In this document: piece after piece, positions 26,559 to 35,540 of the stretch
Numbering within the stretch: position 1 is the first letter of the stretch
How the letters are laid out: the number at the start of each line of letters is the position of its first letter
Assembly: GCF_000686845.1 (NCBI RefSeq)
Contig: NZ_JMLS01000002.1
Location: forward strand, 124,001 to 188,000
Origin: Paenibacillus sp. UNC451MF
Lineage (GTDB): Bacteria; Bacillota; Bacilli; Paenibacillales; NBRC-103111
Direction of reading: 5' to 3'
Length of the DNA stretch: 64,000 nucleotides
Program-made: the position numbers and the translations under genes
Notes under the pieces: generated by a model
The model's input: the letters and a program-made list of their open reading frames with translations, nothing else
Databases searched by the model: none
Told to the model about the DNA's origin: nothing

Positions 26559-27647
26559 ATGATAGCGTTTTATAGAAAATATTGGAAAACTGTTTTCGAT
26601 ATTGCTTTACTGCTGATCACAGTCTATTTGTTTATGCTGCTTTTCAGCTACTTGTACCGAATTGCAACTCCTATCTTCCTCGCCTTTATCATCTTTTTAA
26701 TTATCGAGCCGCTAGCCCGTTTTCTACATAGGAAAGGGTTGAGCAAGAGCATTGCCTCAGCTATATCAACCGTCGTGTTCATCCTTGTTATTTTAGGGGC
26801 ACTGACCGGGGTCGGAGTTATATTTACAAGTCAAATTTTAAGTTTGAAAGATAAGCTGCCGGAATATTCGGCCATACTGCAGCATCAGCTCATTCTTAAA
26901 ACCGAATTGCTGCAGAGTCGAATCGAATCGATGCCCTCCTTGCCTGATGATATCGTTCAGAAAATAACGGAATATTCCACTCAGATTACGCAAAAATTGA
27001 CCTTATTGGTCGGGCAATTTCTAACCGGAACTTTCACCATGCTGACAAGCTTTTCTACGTTTGTCGTTAATTTCGTTATCGCTATTATATTGGCTTATTT
27101 CTTAAGTATTGAGATTGAATCGTGGAAAAGAATAGCGAAGAAAAAAACACCCAAAACGTTTAAGTCGGCCTTTACGTTTCTAAGGGAAAATGTTTTAAAA
27201 GGCATTATTGGTTATATCAAAGCACAATCTAAATTGATCAGTTTGACGTTCATCGTTATTTTTGTTGCATTGCTTATACTTGGAGTGAAAAACTCATTCT
27301 CTATCGCTTTGCTTGCGGCTATATTCGATGTACTCCCTCTACTCGGCGTATCGACACTGTTCATACCATGGATCATCTACTTGTTTGTCGTTGGACAAAC
27401 GGTGCTTGCTATATGGTTAACTGCGCTGCTAGGGGTTGTCATACTGGTGCGTCAAATTATGGAGCCGAAGATTACGGGGGATTCCCTCGGAGTTTCTGCT
27501 TTCACTATGCTGTCTTTTATGATTATTTCACTCTCTCTGTTCGGGGTTGCCGGATTGCTGCTGTCCCCTGTTCTGATCATTACTATTAAGGCATTGTATG
27601 AGCAAGGATACCTGCAGAGATGGATTCGTTGGCCGGAAGGCGAATAA
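26559..27647 (+). CDS. AI-2E family (UPF0118) membrane permease
   Basis: 362 residues with seven or eight membrane segments arranged in the family pattern: two N-terminal helix pairs, a central soluble region (about 90-150), and a C-terminal block with ALLAAIFDVLPLLGVSTLFIPW and VRQIMEPKITGDSLGVSAFTML. The family includes TqsA-like transporters and Na+/H+ antiporters; the substrate here is unknown. Follows hxlR in a likely operon and ends at a perfect terminator. Ribosome site GAGGTG is close to the ATG. Confidence 0.88.
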   Translation: MIAFYRKYWKTVFDIALLLITVYLFMLLFSYLYRIATPIFLAFIIFLIIEPLARFLHRKGLSKSIASAISTVVFILVILGALTGVGVIFTSQILSLKDKLPEYSAILQHQLILKTELLQSRIESMPSLPDDIVQKITEYSTQITQKLTLLVGQFLTGTFTMLTSFSTFVVNFVIAIILAYFLSIEIESWKRIAKKKTPKTFKSAFTFLRENVLKGIIGYIKAQSKLISLTFIVIFVALLILGVKNSFSIALLAAIFDVLPLLGVSTLFIPWIIYLFVVGQTVLAIWLTALLGVVILVRQIMEPKITGDSLGVSAFTMLSFMIISLSLFGVAGLLLSPVLIITIKALYEQGYLQRWIRWPEGE

Positions 27648-27680
27648 GCCATACAACAGCTGCTGACTAGCAGCAAATGT

Positions 27681-27712
27681 ACAAAAGCTCGAACCGAGGT
27701 TCGAGCTTTTGT
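27681..27712. terminator. bidirectional terminator, perfect 15-bp stem
   Basis: ACAAAAGCTCGAACC pairs with GGTTCGAGCTTTTGT around a GA loop. The A-rich/T-rich ends make it work in both directions between the permease and the DUF1232 gene. Confidence 0.85.
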
Positions 27713-27951
27713 CATTTAATTGATAAATATTTACGTTCCGCGCGGTCCGTAAAAAAGTTCATTAGAAATAAGGTTACCGCAATATCGTCGATAGGCACGA
27801 AAGGCATGACATCAGGTATGATCCAGTAGACAATAACCGGAATGGCAAACAACAGCTTCTCGGATAAAGGCACTTTAGGAGAAGCGAGCAAAGGGCCTAT
27901 GCGGCGGAACACATGTCCCCAGTATTTGAATGATATGAGTCGTTTCCACAT
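27712..27951 (-). CDS. DUF1232 (YkvA-domain) small membrane-associated protein
   Basis: 79 residues. SPKVPLSEKLLFAIPVIVYW, then IPDVMPFVPIDDIAVTLFLM is the DUF1232 pattern (proline-rich turn followed by IDD and a hydrophobic helix). Start at ATG 27951, 7 bases after AAGGAGGG; an ATG at 27957 is too close, and the open frame further upstream runs through a palindromic repeat and is not coding. Function of the family is unknown. Confidence 0.75.
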   Translation of the reverse strand: MWKRLISFKYWGHVFRRIGPLLASPKVPLSEKLLFAIPVIVYWIIPDVMPFVPIDDIAVTLFLMNFFTDRAERKYLSIK

Positions 27952-28035
27952 CTGCATTCCCTCCTTGATGCACGGCTTCCTTCTAGTATAACTGACTTCT
28001 CCGCAAAAACAAAAGAAGCCGCCCATAAGGACTGC

Positions 28036-28176
28036 CCTGATTGACGAGAAACCAAAACTGGAAATGTTGCTATATACTCCAGTGGGGTATGCCCCTCCAG
28101 CCACTGTTGTTCTCCTCCGAGGCATACCCCACCTACCCATATAGCCAATTTCTCGAAGTAACAGGTTTCTCAATAG
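28036..28176. repeat. long imperfect palindromic element (copy 2)
   Basis: About 140 bases of two-fold symmetry. GTGGGGTATGCC (28082-28093) pairs perfectly with 28121-28132; outer blocks GAAATGTTGCTATAT and ATATAGCCAATTTC pair imperfectly, as do AGAAACC (28048) and GGTTTCT (28164). Read on the minus strand, it shares with copy 1 near 8.2 kb the order TTGAGAAAsC, about 22 bases, AGAAA.T.GCTA, then AGGTGGGGT and GGAGGAG. Confidence 0.7.
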
Positions 28177-28205
28177 ACCAGCCACCATAAAGAAGGTCTT
28201 TGTAC

Positions 28206-29105
28206 CTAAATTTTTAAAGCTTCCAGCATTAATCTAGAGACCGCATCATACATTCTCGGAAACTGATCGAGAGAAAGCGGATTCACTCCCAAGCCTGCCT
28301 CCACTGTAAATCCCGGTCTACGGAACTCCTGGATGAACCAATCCTTGTATCCTGCATCACTATCCGTAAGCTTTATGGGAATGTATCCGCTCACTCGGGC
28401 CAGCCGCTTAACAATCTCTTCGGACTCAGGCGGTTCAAAGTCCCGATAGTTCCAATATATTTCTTCTCCCTGCGTATGGAATGCAAGTACCATTCGGAAA
28501 CAGTGTCTCCTCGTAAAGTCAGCGATCGCACAAGCTTCCGGTTCACAAAGCGGATATTCTCCCGCATAATCTCTTGGACCAGGTCCCTTCACACCCCTTC
28601 GTTCCTTCTCTGCGTCCCAACCGGCGGGAAATTGATCGTTGAGGTCAACACCCCGAATATTAGCTTTCCAGCCTGAAAAATCTGTGGAACCCAGGTTCCA
28701 TACCAGCACCTGCTTATAATGCGGCTGTTCAAGAGATAACCTGCCTTGCACAAGCTCTACCCCATCCGGGTTTACCATAGGAACAACCCAAATCGTCGTC
28801 TGCCTGAACCGTTCACATACATTGTCGCCATAGAGCTGGTCGCTATTTGCATATGCATCAGCATAATCTTCCACAAATTTCATAAGAAGCATCGACGTAA
28901 TCCATTCGTTAGCATGGAAGGAGCCGTTAAAATGAACATGACTGGACCCGCCCCCAATTCTCAACACAGGGATACTCTTGCCTAGCACACTAAACCCTAT
29001 ATTATCTACATGAATAAATGAATACCGTTCTTCCAACCGCGTAATATCCTCAACCAAGTCCACATATCCATAAACTCTACTCGTGTCAACAATCGTCCGC
29101 TTCAT
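28206..29105 (-). CDS. M14-family zinc carboxypeptidase (gamma-D-glutamyl-diaminopimelate type)
   Basis: 299 residues. Zinc ligands GSFHANEW (His and Glu) and LAFHTQGEE (His), substrate Arg/Asn region VVPMVNPDGVEL with NIRGVDLNDQFP, and the catalytic Glu in FTVEAGLGVNP. These fit the M14C group that trims peptidoglycan peptides (MpaA/endopeptidase I-like). No signal peptide or LysM repeats are seen, so it may act in the cytoplasm on recycled muropeptides. The next gene in the same direction upstream is glutamate racemase, consistent with wall metabolism. Confidence 0.87.
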   Translation of the reverse strand: MKRTIVDTSRVYGYVDLVEDITRLEERYSFIHVDNIGFSVLGKSIPVLRIGGGSSHVHFNGSFHANEWITSMLLMKFVEDYADAYANSDQLYGDNVCERFRQTTIWVVPMVNPDGVELVQGRLSLEQPHYKQVLVWNLGSTDFSGWKANIRGVDLNDQFPAGWDAEKERRGVKGPGPRDYAGEYPLCEPEACAIADFTRRHCFRMVLAFHTQGEEIYWNYRDFEPPESEEIVKRLARVSGYIPIKLTDSDAGYKDWFIQEFRRPGFTVEAGLGVNPLSLDQFPRMYDAVSRLMLEALKI

Positions 29106-29196
29106 CCTCTGCCCCCTTACATTTCACATTAATTGTGACCTGTTAAGAAACTTCTAATATGTATGCGAAGCAAAGAGCTGTTCATGCTAACTGCCA

Positions 29197-29236
29197 AATA
29201 AAAACAGGCGATTCGTAGAAATCCGATTCGCCTGTT
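29197..29236 (-). terminator. terminator after murI
   Basis: On the minus strand AACAGGCGAATCG pairs with CGAATCGCCTGTT with one mismatch, followed by TTTTATTT. Confidence 0.8.
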
Positions 29237-29241
29237 CGTTA

Positions 29242-30051
29242 TTAAATAATATGAGGTACTTGCCAAACAACGGGTGTCACACGAATGTGATCGTTCAACC
29301 ATGATTGGGCTATTTGTTTGAACATTGTAGGGTCTCCGCTGCACAGAAATTGATGGACAGGGATCGAATTGGACGTCGCCAGCATCCCTTTATGATATAA
29401 GATCGTGCTAATTTCTCTTGCTGTTTCATCTGCAGAGCTGATCAATGCTACATCAGGTCCCATTACATCCGAAATGGCGTCTGACAAAAACGGATAATGT
29501 GTACATCCGAGAATCAGGCAATCCATCGGTTCATATTTCAATCGTTGAAGCGACTGCTCGACGACCATTCGGGTATGCTCCGTATAAAATTGGCCGGTTT
29601 CCACCAACGAAGCGAGCTTGGGACAGGATTCGCTGAAAACTTGAATGTGCGGTGAGATTTGACGCAGCGCTTGCTCATAGGCATTGCTTTTGATCGTGCC
29701 TTCCGTTCCGATAACGCCTATTATGCCATTACGCGTCGTTTTGATTGCAGCGCGCGCTCCTGGATGAATAACGCCAACCACAGGAATAGACAATCGTGCG
29801 CGAATTTCATCCAATGCTACAGCCGTTGCTGTGTTGCAGGCGATAACAACCATTTTCGGTTGGAACTGCAATAAATAATCGACGATTTGATGCGTATACT
29901 GAACCACTTCGTGTGAAGCTCTCGGTCCGTAAGGAGCCCGAGCCGTATCGCCAAAATAAATGATCTTTTCTTGCGGGAGCTGGCGCATAACCTCTCTTAC
30001 AACCGTCAGCCCGCCTACTCCTGAATCCAGTATGGCTATCGCTTGCTGCAC
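29242..30051 (-). CDS. murI: glutamate racemase
   Basis: 269 residues. AIAILDSGVGGLTVV, YFGDTARAPYGPR, VIACNTATAVAL (first catalytic Cys) and LILGCTHYPFL (second catalytic Cys with its Thr-His) are complete. It makes D-glutamate for peptidoglycan. Start assigned to GTG 30051 (VQQAIAILDSG, AAAGGAAG about 9 bases upstream), which gives the normal family N-terminus; the open frame to 30180 adds unrelated residues. Confidence 0.92.
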   Translation of the reverse strand: MQQAIAILDSGVGGLTVVREVMRQLPQEKIIYFGDTARAPYGPRASHEVVQYTHQIVDYLLQFQPKMVVIACNTATAVALDEIRARLSIPVVGVIHPGARAAIKTTRNGIIGVIGTEGTIKSNAYEQALRQISPHIQVFSESCPKLASLVETGQFYTEHTRMVVEQSLQRLKYEPMDCLILGCTHYPFLSDAISDVMGPDVALISSADETAREISTILYHKGMLATSNSIPVHQFLCSGDPTMFKQIAQSWLNDHIRVTPVVWQVPHII

Positions 30052-30216
30052 AAGTTTTCGCTTCCTTTGACTGTGAATTGATGAGACGCTGCATACCTCT
30101 AATAGAGTATGATGGTAGAAGAAGAAAGGTACCATGAAACACCACTGATACCTGCGCCAATTCATAATACCAGAAGGCACAATGCCTTTCCATCATTCAA
30201 AGCTAAAGAAAAGCTA

Positions 30217-31266
30217 TCATTTAGATGATGCTTGTATATCATTTAGCAACGCAAATTCATAACCTGCCTCTTTTACGCCTTTGATGATGCGATCCAATGC
30301 TTGGATATTTTCCTCAGAGCCCTGATGCATCAGGATAATATTGCCGTCATGCAAATTATTCATGATATCGTTATAAGGATCGTCCGGCCCATTTTTCCTA
30401 GGCTCCCAATCTCTCATCGCCGTCGACCAAAATACAGAAGTATATCCCATGTCAGAAACCATGCTTAGCAGATGCATATTATAGCTTCCGTACGGAAAGC
30501 GGAAATACGGCTGAATGTCTTTGCCGGTCACTTCCTTGTACAGCTTTTCGTAATCTTGTATTTCTTTCTTCACTTGGGCGTCAGTCTGCTTATTCATATC
30601 TGTATGAGTCATCGTATGATTGGCTACCAAGTGTCCGTCCGCTACCAGCTGACGAACAAAATCCGGATCTTTCTTTACATTATATCCAGCTATGAAAAAG
30701 TTGGCCTTCGCATCGTTATCCTTTAACGATTTAATCAATAAATCAGTATCTCCTAGCGGACCACCGGTATCAATGGTTAAATAAACCTTTTTCCCGCTTC
30801 CTACCCATAGCGCCTTCATATCTTTAGTGAATGTTTTCGTTTCATTGGGAAAATTAGGAACTTGTCCCTTCGGCTTCTTCATGTAATACCATGAGAGTGC
30901 CTTCTTATCATTCGCTGATGCAGTCTTGGTGTTGGATGGCGGTTGATAGGTAGCCTCTGTTGCCGTCTTTTGTGCGGGAGCTTCCTTGGCAGGTTCCGGA
31001 GATGCAACGACAGGCGATTCGGTCGGCTGGTTAACAGAGTCCTTCCCTGCAGCAGCAGTATCCGTAGCAGAATGAACACCATCTGCTTTACCTTGTGATC
31101 CCGAAGGTGTGGCCGGTGGCGCAGAGGGAGGCTGGTTCCCCGCTCCAGCTTCATTTGACGCTAGCTGCTTGTTCTCCTTAGTTGCAGCCTGTTCTGAGCA
31201 AGCCAACGTCGTCAAAACTAGGCAAAAGATTACTGCGATGGCACCGATTCTAGAGCTAGTCATCAT
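30217..31266 (-). CDS. polysaccharide deacetylase-like lipoprotein
   Basis: 349 residues. Lipoprotein signal peptide ends in LTTLACS (lipobox Cys at about 23). A long Ala/Pro/Ser/Thr-rich linker (24-120) is followed by a NodB domain: KVYLTIDTGGPLGDT, KANFFIAGY, HLVANHTMTH (metal His pair), FRFPYGSYN, ILMHQGS. The usual second Asp of TFDDG is replaced by Thr (TIDTG), as in some PdaA-like enzymes where the motif is also altered. It probably deacetylates wall peptidoglycan at the membrane surface. ATG at 31266 preceded by AAAGGGG. Confidence 0.86.
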   Translation of the reverse strand: MMTSSRIGAIAVIFCLVLTTLACSEQAATKENKQLASNEAGAGNQPPSAPPATPSGSQGKADGVHSATDTAAAGKDSVNQPTESPVVASPEPAKEAPAQKTATEATYQPPSNTKTASANDKKALSWYYMKKPKGQVPNFPNETKTFTKDMKALWVGSGKKVYLTIDTGGPLGDTDLLIKSLKDNDAKANFFIAGYNVKKDPDFVRQLVADGHLVANHTMTHTDMNKQTDAQVKKEIQDYEKLYKEVTGKDIQPYFRFPYGSYNMHLLSMVSDMGYTSVFWSTAMRDWEPRKNGPDDPYNDIMNNLHDGNIILMHQGSEENIQALDRIIKGVKEAGYEFALLNDIQASSK

Positions 31267-31354
31267 CTTCGGAGTCCCCTTTTGGATAAAATAGATCGAT
31301 CAATGCGAATTTTTGTTCGTATATATTTTACCAAATCGCCCTTGATATGACAAT

Positions 31355-31386
31355 GAAAAACTCCCTCCGGCCTTCGCCAAAGGGAG
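31355..31386 (-). terminator. terminator after GH4 gene
   Basis: CTCCCT pairs with AGGGAG with an inner GC-rich stem; the minus-strand side is followed by TTTTTC. Confidence 0.8.
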
Positions 31387-31401
31387 TAATCTCGTTAATA
31401 G

Positions 31402-32700
31402 TTATACGAACTTCGGAAGCCAGTTGCCGTGAGCTTCGATCAAATCGTCACACATGGCAACAATATCATCGATAGATAGCTCTGCCGCTGTATGAGGATC
31501 AAGCATCGCTGCGTGATAGATGTGCTCCTTCTTGCCGGTAATAGCCGCTTCCAGCGTCAACAGCTGGGTATTGATGTTGGTGCGGTTCAAAGCCGCTAAT
31601 TGTGGAGGCAAGTCCCCTACATAGGTAGGTGTTACGCCATCGGCATCAACTAGGCAGGAAACCTCGACGCAAGCTTCTTTCGGCAGGTTGGTAATCAAGC
31701 CGGTATTCATCACATTGCCGCCGATTTTGAACGGTGTGTTCGTTTCCATCGCATCAAACATATATGAAGCATACTCTTTGGAGCGTTTGTGCTCCAGATT
31801 TTTGTTGTTCACGAGCTCTTCACGCATCGTCTTCCACTTATCGATCTGACGAATGCAGCGGCGAGGATACTCATCCAACGGAATGTTGAACCGATCGATC
31901 AGCTCAGGATAATTCCGTTTAATAAAGTACGGGTGGTACTCGGCATTATGCTCGGAAGATTCCGTCACATAGTAGCCAAAGCGGAACATCATTTCATAAC
32001 GGACCATATCCTTATGCTTTTCCTGCTGCTTCTCGCGGGCGCGGCGTTTAATTTCCGGATACAGGTCGATCCCGTCCTTGGTCACTTCAAGCAGCCATGC
32101 CATGTGATTGATCCCTGCGATTTTCCAGTTAACACCTGTGGAATCCATCTCCAGGTTTTTGAACAGATGAGACACACAGCCTTGCACGCTGTGACAAAGA
32201 CCTACGGTCTTCACACCGCCATAAGTGTTCATCGCGTTAGTCAGAACCGCCATCGGATTCGTGTAGTTCAAGAACCATGCATCCGGACATACTTCCTGAA
32301 TGTCTTTGGCAAAATCCAGCATGACAGGAATCGTCCGCAGGTTACGGAAAATACCGCCAATCCCGATTGTGTCGGCGATCGTTTGTCGCAAGCCGTATTT
32401 TTTAGGAATTTCAAAATCGGTAATAGTGCAAGGATCATAACCACCTACTTGGATGGCGTTAACTACATATTTCGCGCCGCGAAGAGCTTCTTTACGGTCG
32501 GTATACGCTTTCACTACGCAGCTGCTTCCAGTGGAAAGCTTGAGGTTGTTCAGCATATTCTCCGAATCCTTCAATCGTTCCAGGTCGATATCAAACAATG
32601 CCAGTTCAAAGCCTTGCAACGACGGGGTCATCATACAATCCCCTAGCACATTTTTAGCGAATACCGTACTGCCTGCTCCTAGAAAAGTAATCTTTGACAT
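31402..32700 (-). CDS. melA: alpha-galactosidase/alpha-glucosidase, GH family 4 (MelA-like)
   Basis: 432 residues. NAD-binding start ITFLGAGSTVFAKNVLGDC, Mn2+ ligands in LCHSVQG and GINHMAWLLEV, and FLNYTNPMAV are GH4 hallmarks; the CHS/NHM pairing is that of alpha-galactosidases. GH4 enzymes cleave glycosides by an NAD-dependent redox mechanism in the cytoplasm. GAGGAGG lies about 11 bases before the ATG. No sugar transporter is adjacent. An AraC regulator lies 650 bases away on the other strand, with bdbC between. Confidence 0.88.
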   Translation of the reverse strand: MSKITFLGAGSTVFAKNVLGDCMMTPSLQGFELALFDIDLERLKDSENMLNNLKLSTGSSCVVKAYTDRKEALRGAKYVVNAIQVGGYDPCTITDFEIPKKYGLRQTIADTIGIGGIFRNLRTIPVMLDFAKDIQEVCPDAWFLNYTNPMAVLTNAMNTYGGVKTVGLCHSVQGCVSHLFKNLEMDSTGVNWKIAGINHMAWLLEVTKDGIDLYPEIKRRAREKQQEKHKDMVRYEMMFRFGYYVTESSEHNAEYHPYFIKRNYPELIDRFNIPLDEYPRRCIRQIDKWKTMREELVNNKNLEHKRSKEYASYMFDAMETNTPFKIGGNVMNTGLITNLPKEACVEVSCLVDADGVTPTYVGDLPPQLAALNRTNINTQLLTLEAAITGKKEHIYHAAMLDPHTAAELSIDDIVAMCDDLIEAHGNWLPKFV

Positions 32701-32819
32701 AATAATGATTGCCTCCTCGGTTCAACTTAGTCTGAATATCCTTACTTAGACTATACTTGCTGGAACCAAGAATGCATATGGAGACATCCCACTTTTACAT
32801 GGATAAATGTAGTTCAGTA

Positions 32820-33257
32820 TTAAACAGAGCTTCTGCGCTCAGCTACTAGCAGCATCAAATGCAAAATCGTTATCAATGCGAAGGCTATCAACGCAAGAAA
32901 AGGAATAGTAATAAAGCCTAGCCAATTAATATAATCGACATCACAAGGAACTGGGCCGCATCCTGTCGCAGCAGCTTTAAACCATGAAGTCTTTTGCATC
33001 AAGTAATGATAAAGCGATATTCCCATTCCCCATACACTTAGAGGAAGCACATAAAGGTACTGCTTTGTGTCCTTGCGCACCGCGGCGATGGCGAGTATAA
33101 TCACGAGAGGGTACATTAGAATGCGCTGATACCAGCACAGTTTGCAAGGCAAGAAGTGCAAAATTTCGGAAAAATATAGGCTGCCTAACATTGCAGCAAC
33201 TGCTACAACCCATGACAAATGTAGTGCATTTTCTTTCACAAATCGGTTCCAATTCAT
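32820..33257 (-). CDS. bdbC: disulfide bond formation protein of DsbB family
   Basis: 145 residues, four membrane helices. The two cysteine pairs are present: FLPCKLCWYQRILMYPL in the first external loop and the CGPVPCDVDYINW pair in the second. BdbC reoxidises the extracytoplasmic thiol oxidase using quinones. No bdbD partner is adjacent. Terminal Arg-rich tail is cytoplasmic. Confidence 0.9.
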   Translation of the reverse strand: MNWNRFVKENALHLSWVVAVAAMLGSLYFSEILHFLPCKLCWYQRILMYPLVIILAIAAVRKDTKQYLYVLPLSVWGMGISLYHYLMQKTSWFKAAATGCGPVPCDVDYINWLGFITIPFLALIAFALITILHLMLLVAERRSSV

Positions 33258-33347
33258 CGTTTCGACTCTCTCCCCAAGCAGCTTGAAATACGATCTTTCA
33301 GTTCATACTTTATTCTCATCATATCAAAATTGATCGAGGTGTTCCAT

Positions 33348-34208
33348 ATGAGGGAATCCCATCATTCCGTCTCCTTTAACCCTCGCCCCGGGAAAGGAGA
33401 ACTGGCGGTTCTGTTCAGCGGTCAATCTCAGACGAAGCCGCTGCATCGGGTCGGCCCCCAGGTTCTCGACTATTATTTAGTACACTATGTTGTATCAGGG
33501 CGCGGCACCTTTCGCTGCATGGGAACGGATTATCACTTGGAAAAAGGCAGCAGCTTCTTCATCTTTCCCGGTGAACTGGTCAGCTATGTTTCAGATGAAA
33601 AGGACCCTTGGTGTTACCGCTGGGTAGGATTCAAGGGTACCCGGACGGATGAATTTTTAAGCGGTTTCGGAATATCTCAGCATCAACCGGTAGCTTTAAC
33701 ACAGCAGCACCGCAAAATGCAGGCATTATATCAGCAGATTCAGCTTACGCTTCGCAAACGCTTGTCCCACTGCGATATGCAGTCCGAAGGCTATATGCGC
33801 CTGCTGCTGGCTGAATATGCCCAAGAGCTGGTTCAGGGCAGCATTCAGAAGGAGGAGGCTTCCGGAATCCAGCAGCAGGTGGAGCAGGCGATTCGTTGGC
33901 TCACCCTTCAGTATCATCAACCTATCTCTATCGAATCCATGGCCCAAAGCCTAGGATATCATCGGACGCATTTGTCTAAAATGTTCAAGCAGCATACCGG
34001 ACAGGCCCCTATGAATTTTTTATTAAAAATCCGTATGGAGCGCGCCAAAATATTGCTGCAGGATTCGCTCACCATTGAGCAGGTGGCATCTTCCGTCGGC
34101 TTCAGCGACCCGCTGTATTTCTCCAAGCAGTTCAAGAAGTGGTTCGGTCGATCCCCTTCTGAATACCGTCAGGATCAAACGATGAATCCTTATGATTGCA
34201 GCCAATAA
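33348..34208 (+). CDS. AraC-family transcriptional regulator
   Basis: 286 residues. N-terminal cupin-like ligand domain (about 20-150: FRCMGTDYHLEKGSSFFIFPG) and a C-terminal double HTH (about 180-280: SIESMAQSLGYHRTHLSKMFKQ, split as IESMAQSLGYHR and LSKMFKQHTGQAP; then EQVASSVGFSDPLYFSKQFK). ATG at 33348 has GAGGTG 6 bases upstream. Such regulators sense sugars; the GH4 gene on the opposite strand is the likely target. Confidence 0.87.
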   Translation: MRESHHSVSFNPRPGKGELAVLFSGQSQTKPLHRVGPQVLDYYLVHYVVSGRGTFRCMGTDYHLEKGSSFFIFPGELVSYVSDEKDPWCYRWVGFKGTRTDEFLSGFGISQHQPVALTQQHRKMQALYQQIQLTLRKRLSHCDMQSEGYMRLLLAEYAQELVQGSIQKEEASGIQQQVEQAIRWLTLQYHQPISIESMAQSLGYHRTHLSKMFKQHTGQAPMNFLLKIRMERAKILLQDSLTIEQVASSVGFSDPLYFSKQFKKWFGRSPSEYRQDQTMNPYDCSQ

Positions 34209-34218
34209 CAACAAAGAA

Positions 34219-34260
34219 AGAGCGATTCAGGCCGTTTGGCCTAGAAATCGCTCTTTTTTT
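34219..34260. terminator. bidirectional terminator between araC-type and dehydrogenase genes
   Basis: AGAGCGATT pairs with AATCGCTCT with an inner AGGCC/GGCCT stem, followed by TTTTTTT on the plus strand. Confidence 0.85.
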
Positions 34261-34262
34261 GA

Positions 34263-35540
34263 TTACACAGAGAAGCTATATTCAACTTGACTTGAGTTTT
34301 CGCTTAAGAAGTCCTGCCATTGAGGCTGCGGAACCAGATCGACGACCGCTTTAATCTCAATGCGGTTGAAGTCCAGCTCAGGCACCTGCTCTAAGGTTAA
34401 CCTATCGCTGATCACTTTGCCTAGCAAGCCCTGGAACTTCTCTTCCATTTGCTGGAGCCGGTACAGCCCAGTTTCAAAATCTTTACGTGAGGCATTCACT
34501 GAGCCCAGTACACACTTGTTCTCCAAAACCAGCTCCTGATTGATCATATCCGAGGAGATTTTCAAGGTCCGGCTGCCTGGCGTAACGCCAAGTAAAGCGA
34601 GCACTCCGTTCGGACCGAGTGCGATCATTGCCTCGAATGCCAGCGGGCTGAAGCCCGTGCATTCGAATATCATATCGGGGCGCTTGCCGCTCCGCTCCAG
34701 GAATCCGCTGAGCGTCTCAGCGGATTCCGAGCTCTGCCCGCTTGCGCCGCCGGCCTCCCCAGCCTGCCGGTACTCGGCACCGCAGGCGCGAACCAGCTCC
34801 GCCGCCGTGCTGTCCGCCGGCGACTTGGACCACACCACGGTGTCGAGTCCGAGACACCGTGAAGTGAAGGCCGCCAGCAGGCCGAGCGGCCCTGAGCCCA
34901 ACACCAGCACCGTCCGGGGCTGCCAAATTAGACGCTGCTGGATGCGCTGAACCTCATCCCACACCTTTTCCACGATGCTCTGCGGCTCTGTCAGAACGCC
35001 ATAAGATAAACAAGCAGGCGGTACCTTAACCAGGTATCGAGCCTCCTCAACATAATACTCTGATAAATAACCGTGCCTGCCTTTAATGCCCCGTTCGACG
35101 TAGTGGCCGGTTTCGCAGAAATCTGCATGTCCATTTCGGCAGTTCACGCACATGGGATCGCTGCAAGGTCTGCGCACCAGTGCACATACCAGATCTCCTT
35201 TGGCTAGACCATAGTTCTCGTCGGCCTCCACTACGACGCCTAGCGACTCATGACCGATTGTCAGACCATCCTCCCCTTCGGGAGGAACCCCATACTTCTC
35301 GGTCATTAGCTCCCGGTCGGTACCATCGAGACCTACACACAACAGCCGTACCAACACATCGTCCGGCTGCTTCCGAATCGGCTGCTCCACCTCTATCAGT
35401 TCAAGCCGGACGCTGCCTTCGCCCTTTTCAGGAGCTACTTGCTGTTTGCGCTCATTTATCTGCCTCTGTCCCTGCTGCGCAGCAACCGGATTTGCCTCTG
35501 CCGCCTGAGACTGAAGCCCGTTCAACCGTACCGTCTTCAT
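34263..35540 (-). CDS. glucose 1-dehydrogenase-like zinc MDR dehydrogenase
   Basis: 425 residues, medium-chain dehydrogenase. Catalytic zinc site (CVGLDGTDREL, GHESLGVVVEA), structural-zinc cysteines (PCSDPMCVNCRNGHADFC), NAD(P)-binding VLVLGSGPLGLLAAF. The glucose-dehydrogenase group (Thermoplasma/Sulfolobus-like) has exactly the GLDGTD and RPCSDPMC patterns. Odd: residues about 10-45 form a Gln/Glu-rich insertion not expected in the family. Its ATG overlaps the stop of the GH15 gene (ATGA), so the two are translationally coupled; together they suggest oligosaccharide hydrolysis to glucose and oxidation to gluconate. Confidence 0.8.
   Translation of the reverse strand: MKTVRLNGLQSQAAEANPVAAQQGQRQINERKQQVAPEKGEGSVRLELIEVEQPIRKQPDDVLVRLLCVGLDGTDRELMTEKYGVPPEGEDGLTIGHESLGVVVEADENYGLAKGDLVCALVRRPCSDPMCVNCRNGHADFCETGHYVERGIKGRHGYLSEYYVEEARYLVKVPPACLSYGVLTEPQSIVEKVWDEVQRIQQRLIWQPRTVLVLGSGPLGLLAAFTSRCLGLDTVVWSKSPADSTAAELVRACGAEYRQAGEAGGASGQSSESAETLSGFLERSGKRPDMIFECTGFSPLAFEAMIALGPNGVLALLGVTPGSRTLKISSDMINQELVLENKCVLGSVNASRKDFETGLYRLQQMEEKFQGLLGKVISDRLTLEQVPELDFNRIEIKAVVDLVPQPQWQDFLSENSSQVEYSFSV

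Noticed and set aside
31789-32646. Plus-strand 285-codon frame
   Set aside because: Antisense to melA, whose motifs and terminator are clear; no ribosome site or recognisable domain.
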